Of a stretch of 34,221 nt of DNA, positions 25,319 through 32,305 are shown in pieces (position 1 is the first letter of the stretch; each line of letters begins with the position of its first letter). Origin of the DNA: Armatimonadota bacterium (GTDB taxonomy: Bacteria; Armatimonadota; Fimbriimonadia; Fimbriimonadales; GBS-DC); the NCBI GenBank assembly GCA_013359125.1, contig JABWCR010000001.1, positions 238,183 to 272,403 on the forward strand. The letters run 5' to 3'. Made by a program: the position numbers and the translations under genes. Below the pieces are notes generated by a model, which had not been told where the DNA came from, did not search any database, and was given only the letters and a program-made list of their open reading frames with translations.

Positions 25319-26869
25319 CTATGTCGACAAATCGTTGCTCGTCCCCAAGACCTTCATTCCGCCATCCCCAATCTGCTCTGGCGTTTGGCTTAACACGGCA
25401 AACCGCGCCTCCATCCCCGGCGCCAGCGAACCGATGCTCGAATCGAAAGTTGCATAGGCCCCGCCTACCGTAAACCGCTCTAACGCCTCCAACGGAGCAA
25501 GCCTCTCGGAAGCGCCAAACTCAAAGCCCGACGCGCTGCGCCTCGTAACCGCCGCTCGCCACCCCACGATCGGATCGCCCGGCACCACCGGCTGATCCGA
25601 GCTGAACGCAAACTCGATGTCCGCGTCCGCCCAAGATCGATACGGCATCAGATAATTCGCCCGCTCCCCAATGCCCTCCAGATAAGCCGGTCCAAGCCAA
25701 TGCAGAAACTCGGGCTGGGCGACCGCCATGACGCCCAACCGCCGCATTCGATCCATCGAATCGGGATGCATCATCATGCAATGCTCAATACGATGCCGGT
25801 GATCTTGCACAGGGCGAGACTCAAGCGCTCGTTCGTATCCGTCTAACACGATGTCCACCGCTCGATCGCCAATCGCGTGCACGGCAATCTGCCAGCCCGC
25901 TCTATGAGCGCGAACAATTCGTTCTATCAAATCCTCCGGTTCGTAATTCAATATCCCACGGTTGGTTCCGTCTGCGTAGGGTTCTCGTAGCGCAGCCGTC
26001 CTCAGGGTCAAAGCGCCGTCGGCGAAGAGTTTGATCGGGCCAATCCTCGCGCCAGAAAAAGCAGTCCGCATCGCCGACGGATCGTCCAGCCATCCGCGCT
26101 TTAGCACAGAGCCATAGAGCGGCATCAGCGTCATCTTCACCGGGCAACCGGCCTCGCCTGCGCGAGCGTACGCCCTCAGCTCCGTTTCCAAGTCTATCCA
26201 ACCGGTCGAAGCGTCCGAAGCCGCCAATATTCCCCTGTCTGCCAAACTCTTGCCCGCTGCCAGTATCCGTTCCACCATCTCGTCTTCGTTCGGTTTGGAC
26301 ATCAAGCGACTGACCATCGAAGAGGCCGACTCCATCAGAATGCCGGTCGGCTCTCCCTTCTCATCCCGCTCGATCTTGCCGTCCGACGGATCCTCGGTCG
26401 AGGCGCCGATCCCGGCCAACCCAAGAGCGACCGAATTGACCGCCGCCCCATGCTTGCTGACGTGATTGAGGTAAATCGGCCTCTCGGAGCTGACCGCGTC
26501 CAAATCTTTGCGCGTCAGATGCTTGCCTCCCGGCAGAAGATTCTGATCGTACGCCAAGCCCAATATCCACTCGGCAGCCGGATTGCGCGCCGACCAATCC
26601 CGCAATCGCGCCTGAATCTCTTCCACAGATCGACAGCCCCGCAGGTCGGCTTTGGCCAGATCGATCCCCAGCGAAAGAATATGGCAATGGCAATCGTTAA
26701 AAGCTGGCACGATCGAACCCTCGACGGAGACCCGCCGCGCATTGGCAAATCGAGCCCTCAATTCGCTCAATGCGCCGACAGCGGCAACCAAGCCGTTTTC
26801 TATCGCCAAGGCTTCTTGCGCGCCATTCGCCATCGTGTAAACGGTCGCGCCCTCGATAATCTCTACCAT
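25319..26869 (-). CDS. Amidohydrolase family 3 metal-dependent hydrolase (YtcJ-like)
   Basis: 516 residues, typical of the YtcJ/LAF3 group. Small beta domains flank a TIM barrel with HxH (H61, H63 in NDCHCHIL), YLNHVSKHGAAVNS, IAVHAIGDRAVDIVLDGYE, RHRIEHCMM and the late FSSDQPVVPGDP with the metal-site Asp. Members hydrolyse amide or related C-N bonds; substrates are mostly unknown. No signal peptide is evident, so it is probably cytoplasmic. It is divergent from the redoxin operon across 77 bases. The SD is weak (GGGG). Confidence 0.88.
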   Translation of the reverse strand: MVEIIEGATVYTMANGAQEALAIENGLVAAVGALSELRARFANARRVSVEGSIVPAFNDCHCHILSLGIDLAKADLRGCRSVEEIQARLRDWSARNPAAEWILGLAYDQNLLPGGKHLTRKDLDAVSSERPIYLNHVSKHGAAVNSVALGLAGIGASTEDPSDGKIERDEKGEPTGILMESASSMVSRLMSKPNEDEMVERILAAGKSLADRGILAASDASTGWIDLETELRAYARAGEAGCPVKMTLMPLYGSVLKRGWLDDPSAMRTAFSGARIGPIKLFADGALTLRTAALREPYADGTNRGILNYEPEDLIERIVRAHRAGWQIAVHAIGDRAVDIVLDGYERALESRPVQDHRHRIEHCMMMHPDSMDRMRRLGVMAVAQPEFLHWLGPAYLEGIGERANYLMPYRSWADADIEFAFSSDQPVVPGDPIVGWRAAVTRRSASGFEFGASERLAPLEALERFTVGGAYATFDSSIGSLAPGMEARFAVLSQTPEQIGDGGMKVLGTSNDLST

Positions 26870-26946
26870 GCTTAAAGATTCCCCGCGTCGAGTTCGCTTC
26901 CTATAGGGGTAAACTCTCTATCAAACCTATTAAGGAGGGAACGCTC

Positions 26947-27480
26947 GTGGCAATACCCATAGGCTCAGACGCTCACGATTTCTCGTTGCCGACCGTAGAT
27001 GGCGGCACAGTCTCCCTCTCCCAGTATCCCGAGGCGGTCGCATACTGCATCGTCTTTTGGTGCAACCATTGCCCCTATGTCGTCGGATACGAAGACCGCT
27101 TCATCGACCTAGTCAACCGCTATAAAGATCGAGGCGTGGTCTTCATTGCGATCAACGCGAACGATGCAAACCAGTATCCTCAAGACAGCTTCGAAGCCAT
27201 GAAGCGGCGGGCGCAAGAGAAGAACTACCCGTTCATTTACGCCTATGACGAAGAACAGTCGGTCGCCCGCATGTACATGGCCGAGCGAACGCCCGAGTTC
27301 TTTCTGTTCGACTCAGAGAGAGAATTGCGCTATCATGGCCGCTTCGACGACAACCACGAAGACCCAAAGGCAGCGCAACGACACTTCTTGGAAGACGCCA
27401 TCAACTCGGTCTTAGAAGGCGAGCCGCCCCACATGCCCAACACCGCCCCCATAGGATGCACGATCAAATGGAAACCATGA
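26947..27480 (+). CDS. Thioredoxin-like (redoxin family) protein with CNHC motif
   Basis: 177 residues, thioredoxin fold. The active site WCNHCPYV has C39 and C42, and a cis-Pro follows in ERTPEFFLF. The rest (AINANDANQYPQDSFEAMKRRA, RFDDNHEDP, APIGCTIKWKP at the end) matches a widespread cytoplasmic family annotated as thioredoxin-like or AhpC/TSA. It probably reduces disulfides or peroxides; the partner is unknown. Start is GTG after GGAGG (26934-26938), 8 bases away. It leads a three-gene operon with the M55 aminopeptidase and gcvT. Confidence 0.88.
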   Translation: MAIPIGSDAHDFSLPTVDGGTVSLSQYPEAVAYCIVFWCNHCPYVVGYEDRFIDLVNRYKDRGVVFIAINANDANQYPQDSFEAMKRRAQEKNYPFIYAYDEEQSVARMYMAERTPEFFLFDSERELRYHGRFDDNHEDPKAAQRHFLEDAINSVLEGEPPHMPNTAPIGCTIKWKP

Positions 27481-27490
27481 GAGGCGCTCT

Positions 27491-28312
27491 TTGAGCTTGA
27501 ACTGCGTTGCGATCTACGCCGATATGGAGGGCGTTGCGGGCATCTCCGTGTGGGACCAAGTCAACGGCGGATCGCCGCAGTACGAAGAGGGAAGAAGGCT
27601 CTACACCGGAGAGATCAATGCCGCCGTTAGAGCCTGCAAACGAGCGGGCGCCAAGCGAATCGTCGTTGTGGACGGACATGGCGCAGGGGGGCAATGGTCG
27701 TTCAAAAGCCTGATCCCTGATGCATTAGAATCGGGCGCCGAATACGTCTTCTCGCTCCGCTGGTGCCGACACATCGAGCCGTTTCAATCGGGCTGCGATG
27801 CTGTGCTTTTAGTCGGCGCTCACGCAATGGCCGGAACGCCCGACGGTGTGCTGTGCCATACCGTATCGACCGAAGGCTGGCACAACGCCTGGATCAACGG
27901 CACGCTGGTCGGCGAATCGGGTTTCATTGCCGCTCTGGCAGGGCACTGGGGCGCTCCCATTGTTTTCGTATCGGGCGACGAGGCGACCTGCAAAGAGGTA
28001 ACCGATCTTTTGGGCTCTAAGGTCGCGACCGCGCCTGTCAAGAAAGCCCTCCACCGATACGCGATCAGCACCTTGAACCATGCGGACGCATGTGAAATGA
28101 TCGAATCTCGGGCTTATGAAGCCCTGACAAAGCGCGACTTCCCGCCCGCATGGCGACTGCCCGCGCCGGTCGAGGTGAGAGTCGAAATCACTAACCCCGA
28201 CAAAGCCGCCTACTTCTTGCGCAAACCGGGAGTAACGCAAGAAGGGCGATGCGTGGTGGCCAAAGGCGAAAGCTTCTGGCAAGTTTGGGACAACTTCTGG
28301 TGGGAGACCTGA
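27491..28312 (+). CDS. D-aminopeptidase of family M55 (DppA-like)
   Basis: 273 residues. Zinc ligands of the DppA family are all present: D11 and E13 (YADMEGVAGI), H63 (VDGHG), H111 (VGAHAMAGT) and E142 (LVGESG); the nucleophile-position His is H123 (LCHTVS). These enzymes cleave D-alanine-containing di- and tripeptides, often from peptidoglycan turnover. Start is TTG, supported by GAGG at 27481-27484. It lies 10 bases after the redoxin stop, and its TGA overlaps the gcvT start by one base (TGATG). Confidence 0.93.
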   Translation: MSLNCVAIYADMEGVAGISVWDQVNGGSPQYEEGRRLYTGEINAAVRACKRAGAKRIVVVDGHGAGGQWSFKSLIPDALESGAEYVFSLRWCRHIEPFQSGCDAVLLVGAHAMAGTPDGVLCHTVSTEGWHNAWINGTLVGESGFIAALAGHWGAPIVFVSGDEATCKEVTDLLGSKVATAPVKKALHRYAISTLNHADACEMIESRAYEALTKRDFPPAWRLPAPVEVRVEITNPDKAAYFLRKPGVTQEGRCVVAKGESFWQVWDNFWWET

Positions 28313-29382
28313 TGAGCGATCTGAAAACTTCCTTGTACGAGGCGCACGTTCGGCACGGCGGAAAGATGGTGCCTTTTGCCGGTTGGGTAATGCCGATTCA
28401 GTATCAAGGCATTCTAGACGAGGCGCGCGCCGTTCGCACTGGCTGTGGCCTGTTCGACGTCAGCCACATGGCGCGAGGCTGGTTTCGGGGCGATCGCGTT
28501 CTCGACTATCTGAGCAGTCTCGTCCCGAGCGACTTGGGTCGATTGACCGATATGAGCGCGATGTACACCATTCTGACCAACCCTAACGGCGGCGTAATCG
28601 ACGACATCATCATCTATCGCTTGTCCGAACCAGAATACATGGTCGTCTTTAACGCCGCAAATCGCGAAAAGGACCTCGCCTGGTTCCGCCAGCACGGGCA
28701 GGGTATCGACATCGACGATCGCACTTTGTCCACCGCAATGATCGCGGTGCAGGGTCCAAAGGCGGTCGAAACGCTGGCAGCGCTTGGGGGAACCAATCTG
28801 CCCGACGTTCCGCGATTTGCCGCCGCCGAAACGACCATTGCAGGCGTCCGTCTGTTAGCGGGCCGAACAGGATACACGGGAGAGGACGGCTTTGAGCTGA
28901 TCTGCCCAGCCGACCAGGCCGACGCGCTATGGGAAGCGCTGACACAGGAAGGCGGCGTTCCATGCGGATTAGGCGCCAGAGACTTGCTGCGAATAGAAGC
29001 TGGACTGCATCTATACGGCCATGAGCTTTCCGACGAGATCAACCCGATCGAGGCCAACCTCGGCTGGGTCGTGCATCGCCTAGAGGGCTATTGGGGCTCA
29101 AAAATCATTGCACGAATCAAAGCAGAGGGCCCAATCCGGAAGCTCATGGGCATCGTGATGGACGACCGCGCCGTGCCCAGAGAAGGAAACGAAATCTGGT
29201 CGGACGACCAACGAATCGGCACGGTCAGCAGCGGCACATTTTCGCCCGTGCTGGGCAAGAGTATCGGAATGGCCTTCATCGCAACCGATTATGCGAAGGC
29301 TGGCAATCGTTGCGAAATGCGGGTGCGGGACAGGGCGTTTGGGGCGTCGATAACAACGAGGCGGTTTCTAAAGGACCAATAA
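28312..29382 (+). CDS. gcvT: Glycine cleavage system T protein (aminomethyltransferase)
   Basis: 356 residues from MSDLKTSLYEAHVRHGGKM. Motifs: GCGLFDVSHM, GGVIDDIIIYR (D97/D98, the catalytic acid region), TGYTGEDGFEL, LGARDLLRIEAGLHLYGHE, and GTVSSGTFSPVLGKSIGMAFI near the end. It transfers the methylene unit from GcvH to tetrahydrofolate and releases ammonia. It is 23 kb from gcvH-gcvPA in the window, instead of forming the common gcvTHP operon. The ATG overlaps the previous stop, so translation is probably coupled. A hairpin terminator follows at 29388. Confidence 0.95.
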   Translation: MSDLKTSLYEAHVRHGGKMVPFAGWVMPIQYQGILDEARAVRTGCGLFDVSHMARGWFRGDRVLDYLSSLVPSDLGRLTDMSAMYTILTNPNGGVIDDIIIYRLSEPEYMVVFNAANREKDLAWFRQHGQGIDIDDRTLSTAMIAVQGPKAVETLAALGGTNLPDVPRFAAAETTIAGVRLLAGRTGYTGEDGFELICPADQADALWEALTQEGGVPCGLGARDLLRIEAGLHLYGHELSDEINPIEANLGWVVHRLEGYWGSKIIARIKAEGPIRKLMGIVMDDRAVPREGNEIWSDDQRIGTVSSGTFSPVLGKSIGMAFIATDYAKAGNRCEMRVRDRAFGASITTRRFLKDQ

Positions 29383-29387
29383 AGAAA

Positions 29388-29411
29388 GAAGCCCCGAATG
29401 ATCGGGGCTTC
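29388..29411. terminator. Bidirectional terminator between gcvT and PEP-CTERM gene 3
   Basis: Perfect 10-base arms (29388-29397 and 29402-29411) around a 4-base loop (ATGA). On the minus strand it is followed by TTTCTTTATT, a usable T-tract, so it best terminates the PEP-CTERM transcript. On plus the tail GATGTCTTT is weaker, but the site lies only 5 bases after the gcvT stop. Confidence 0.88.
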
Positions 29412-29451
29412 GATGTCTTTCAATCAGTTACTGCTTGTCCAGACGAACCGA

Positions 29452-30222
29452 TTAGGCGCGTCGGCGTCGGGCGGCCAGCAGGCCGACCAAACCGGTGCCC
29501 AGAGCGATCATGCTGGCAGGCTCCGGAACGACTTCCACGTTCAGTCCACTGCGGGTGGCGTAGAGAGTCGTCGTAGCGTTCAGCATGCAGGTTCGGACGG
29601 TAACGCCCTCGGAGCCCACGCCGCTCAAGCGGGTCAGATCGATGACGTAGTTGCCAACCGCCGCATTGTTGGCGACCTTGATACGAACTTGGCCGACCCA
29701 GAAGCGGAACGGATCAGCAGTGCCGCCCGTCTTCAGCATCTTCAGGCTGAAGCCGTCTTCAGTGGCAATGCCGAAACTTGTGTTGGTCGGGGAGGTCGAA
29801 TTGGCGCGCACTCTGCCGCCGGCTCGACCGCTGGACGACCAATCGTTATCCGCCACGTCGCTGTGGAATCGGGCATTGTTCTGAGGGTTGGTCGCATTAT
29901 CAGCGCCAAAGAAATGAACGTCGAACTCAGAACTACCAGCCAGGTCGCCAAAAATGTTGACCGTAGTGGTGCTGGCCAGGCCACCGTCGCCAGGCGTAAA
30001 CTCCACGCCGACCGTGAGAGTGAACCAGTCGCCAGGGTTGACCTGAATCGAAGTTCGAGGGTTGCTGGAATCGCTATCCGTCTGCGTAGCCACGCTACCG
30101 GCGCTCTGGCTGATGTTGGAGCCATCCAGGAAGAACCCGGAAGCGGCCGAAGCGCTCGCAACCATCATAACAGCGACGGCGGAAGCGACCGCAAGATGCA
30201 TCAGACTCTTGTTGAAACGCAT
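29452..30222 (-). CDS. PEP-CTERM secreted protein, function unknown
   Basis: 256 residues from MRFNKSLMHLAVASAVAVMMVASASA, a signal peptide. The start at 30222 is preferred because AAAGGAGGA ends with the usual spacing before it; an ATG at 30231 directly abuts the SD. The mature part is Gly/Asn/Asp/Thr-rich and beta-prone (for example DWFTLTVGVEFTPGD, FGDLAGSSEFDVHFFGADN). It resembles the cohesin-like or beta-sandwich architecture of secreted surface proteins, but I could not name the domain. The end is VPEPASM, a hydrophobic helix and ARRRRA. Two promoters lie upstream, which suggests strong or conditional expression. Confidence 0.85.
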   Translation of the reverse strand: MRFNKSLMHLAVASAVAVMMVASASAASGFFLDGSNISQSAGSVATQTDSDSSNPRTSIQVNPGDWFTLTVGVEFTPGDGGLASTTTVNIFGDLAGSSEFDVHFFGADNATNPQNNARFHSDVADNDWSSSGRAGGRVRANSTSPTNTSFGIATEDGFSLKMLKTGGTADPFRFWVGQVRIKVANNAAVGNYVIDLTRLSGVGSEGVTVRTCMLNATTTLYATRSGLNVEVVPEPASMIALGTGLVGLLAARRRRA

Positions 30223-30330
30223 CACACACATCCTCCTTTCGAGGTTTTGGTTTAGTATCGTTGAAGCCCGACCCTCGAGCTCAACTTCGTTATTAAGTAG
30301 AATCGCGGACGATTCGAAACCGCCCACCAC

Positions 30331-30360
30331 AGTATAGCACGGTTCGTGCCAGACTGTCAA
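30331..30360 (-). promoter_or_regulatory. Proximal promoter of PEP-CTERM gene 3
   Basis: On the minus strand TTGACA (30355-30360, perfect) and TATACT (30331-30336) are 18 bases apart, with TGC before the -10. The leader of ~100 bases has a 6-base hairpin (30300-30315). It ends in a stretch shared with PEP-CTERM gene 2, including TCGAAAGGAGGA before the start. Confidence 0.82.
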
Positions 30361-30448
30361 GGGAGAATTTAAAATCCGGACAAGAGCCCCGATTGGCCGT
30401 TCATCCCTTCTGTGGGCCGTGTCGACCCCGCTTATTACGACCGAGAAT

Positions 30449-30477
30449 AGTATAGCACAGGTTTCGCCGATTCGCAA
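30449..30477 (-). promoter_or_regulatory. Distal promoter of PEP-CTERM gene 3
   Basis: A second minus-strand promoter-like element: TTGCGA (30472-30477) and TATACT (30449-30454), 17 bases apart, again with the extended TGTGC before the -10. It is 118 bases upstream of the first. The 309-base gap 30223-30531 holds these two promoters and the leader; I saw no further gene in it. Confidence 0.65.
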
Positions 30478-30531
30478 CAGATTCCGTTAAACTTCCGTTA
30501 ATCGCCGCCCTTCGGGTAATATCGCCCAGAC

Positions 30532-31407
30532 ATGTTCCCCAGGCGAGGACAAATCGCCCTCTCCCTTCTGCCCGGCGTCGGCGCCAAATCGTTGCGTCGA
30601 GCCCTGGAGCGACAAGCCGCTATACCCCGGTCTTGGGACGAACTGGTCTCTCTGCCCGCTCCCCAAATCGCCGAAGAATACAGCCTGCCCGAACAATCCG
30701 TAACCGAGCTCCAATCCAAGGCCTCCCAATACGACGCCCAAGCCGCAGAAATCGAATCGCTCCTCGCCCGCGCCGGCGCCTACTGGATGACGATCGCCGA
30801 TTCGGCCTATCCCAACCGCCTGCTCGCGCTAGACGAGCCGCCGCCCATCCTCTACGGCTACGGCGACTGGGAACTGCTCTCCAAGCCCAAAGCCGCCCTC
30901 ATGCTCTCTCGCAAGTTTAGCGACGCCGCCGGACAAGAGACCGAAGAACTCGCGCGCCTCTTTGGAGAGCAGGGCTTTACAATCGTAACCAGCCTCCACC
31001 CAGAAGGCTATCGCCGGTCGGTCATGGCCTGCCTCAGACACAACTTGCCCTACTGCTTGGCGCTCGATAGAGGCCTGCTAGACGCATTTGGCGACGACCT
31101 AAGAAAGGAGCCGCTGGCTGCAGCCCGCATCTGGCGAGCCGAGTTCGATCCCTACCGTGCATTGGCAATCAGCGCCTTTCGACCCCGAGACCCCTGGAGA
31201 GCGCCCTCCGGTTTGTTGCGAGACGAACTGGTTATAGCCCTCTCCGATACCGTGATCGCGGTCGAGATCAGCCAGGGCGGACAGATCGACCGATTGCTCA
31301 AAGACGCCGTCCGCAGAGGCCAGGACGTTCGAGCGATAGCGACCGAAGACCGACCGGGCAACCAAGAGCTGATCGAAGCGGGCGCAACGCCCTTTGGCGC
31401 CCCATGA
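30532..31407 (+). CDS. Divergent DprA/Smf-like protein
   Basis: 291 residues. A helix-hairpin-helix-like start (SLLPGVGAKSLRRALE) is followed by the DprA hallmark YPNRLLALDEPPPILYGYGD (93-112). A Rossmann-like region then aligns in order with DprA but is altered. The GSR position reads ALMLSRKF, the SGLA...GID nucleotide-binding segment is replaced by VTSLHPEGYRRSVMA, and the RNRII segment reads LLRDELVIALSD. VIAVEISQGGQID and the closing IEAGATPF still follow the family. It probably derives from DprA, which loads RecA on incoming DNA, but may have lost that activity. No SD is visible; TAATAT at 30517-30522 would give a nearly leaderless message. It overlaps the next gene by ATGA. Confidence 0.65.
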   Translation: MFPRRGQIALSLLPGVGAKSLRRALERQAAIPRSWDELVSLPAPQIAEEYSLPEQSVTELQSKASQYDAQAAEIESLLARAGAYWMTIADSAYPNRLLALDEPPPILYGYGDWELLSKPKAALMLSRKFSDAAGQETEELARLFGEQGFTIVTSLHPEGYRRSVMACLRHNLPYCLALDRGLLDAFGDDLRKEPLAAARIWRAEFDPYRALAISAFRPRDPWRAPSGLLRDELVIALSDTVIAVEISQGGQIDRLLKDAVRRGQDVRAIATEDRPGNQELIEAGATPFGAP

Positions 31408-32246
31408 AACTCTCGATCTGCATCGTAACCTGGAACTGCCGCGACCTTCTGCGCGCCTGCCTAGAATCTATCCCCCGGCGCGACGACTTTGAGACCATCG
31501 TGGTGGACAACGCCTCTAACGACGGCACGGCACAAATGGTCGAACAGGAGTTCCCCTGGGTTCGCCTCATCGCCAACGATCAGAACCAACTGTATGCCAA
31601 AGGCAACAATCAAGCCTTCGAAACTGCAATGGGAGAATTCGTCCTCATGCTCAACCCCGATACCGAACTCGAACCCGACGCGCTGGACAACGCCTTGGCC
31701 GTTCTCGATGAGCATCCCGATGTCGGCGCGGTCGGCGGCCTCCAGAGATTCCCAGACGGCACAATCCAGCCCTCAGTGCGCGGCTTTCCGACGCCCTCCG
31801 CGCTCTTTTACGAAACGATCGGCCTGGCCCGGATCTTCCCACGCTCAAAAAAACTAAACGTCTATCGGATGCGATGGTTCAAATACGACCAAGAAATCGA
31901 AGTCGATCAACCAATGGCGACCTTCCTCATGACGCGGCGAATCGTCATAGAGCAAGTCGGCGGTATGGACGAGCGCTTTCCCCTCTTCTTCAACGACGTC
32001 GATTGGTGCTATCGGGTCAGGCAGGCCGGCTGGAAAATCCTCTTCAGCCCCAACGTCCGCCTCGTCCACCACGGCGGCGCCAGCACTAGCCAAGCGCGCA
32101 AGTGGGCGATCCGAGAATCCCACCGCTCCCTAGAAGAGTTCTATCGAAAACATTACCAAACTCGCCTCTGGCCCTCGCTCTACTGGACGATTGTCGGACT
32201 GATACGAATAACTGGCTTCTTACGCCCGCTCAAAGCCAAGAACTGA
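31404..32246 (+). CDS. Family 2 glycosyltransferase (rhamnosyltransferase-like)
   Basis: 280 residues. GT-A features are seen in order: SICIVTWN at the start, VVDNASNDGT, LMLNPDTELEP (DxD-type metal site) and GGMDERFPLFFNDVDWCYRVRQAGW, which contains the catalytic-base ED/DVD region. A hydrophobic helix near the C-terminus (WPSLYWTIVGLIRITGFL) may tether it to the membrane. It resembles WbbL-type rhamnosyltransferases that build cell-surface polysaccharide, but donor and acceptor are unproven. It overlaps the DprA-like gene in ATGA. A rmlD-like gene elsewhere in the window could supply a deoxysugar. Confidence 0.9.
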   Translation: MKLSICIVTWNCRDLLRACLESIPRRDDFETIVVDNASNDGTAQMVEQEFPWVRLIANDQNQLYAKGNNQAFETAMGEFVLMLNPDTELEPDALDNALAVLDEHPDVGAVGGLQRFPDGTIQPSVRGFPTPSALFYETIGLARIFPRSKKLNVYRMRWFKYDQEIEVDQPMATFLMTRRIVIEQVGGMDERFPLFFNDVDWCYRVRQAGWKILFSPNVRLVHHGGASTSQARKWAIRESHRSLEEFYRKHYQTRLWPSLYWTIVGLIRITGFLRPLKAKN

Positions 32247-32263
32247 AACCTCAGACCAAAGTC

Positions 32264-32289
32264 CCTGGGCGCGATCAACCGCGCCCAGG
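32264..32289 (+). terminator. Hairpin after the glycosyltransferase gene
   Basis: Perfect 10-base GC-rich arms (CCTGGGCGCG and its complement) with a 6-base loop, 17 bases after the glycosyltransferase stop and 16 bases before the lipase-like start. The tail TATTCTC is not a strong T-tract, so it may attenuate transcription or shape the lipase leader. Confidence 0.6.
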
Positions 32290-32305
32290 TATTCTCACGA
32301 GTACT

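Noticed and set aside
32102-32305. Extension of the lipase frame into the glycosyltransferase gene
   Set aside because: The 68 extra residues overlap the glycosyltransferase in another frame and cross the hairpin; the ATG at 32306 begins the hydrolase fold.
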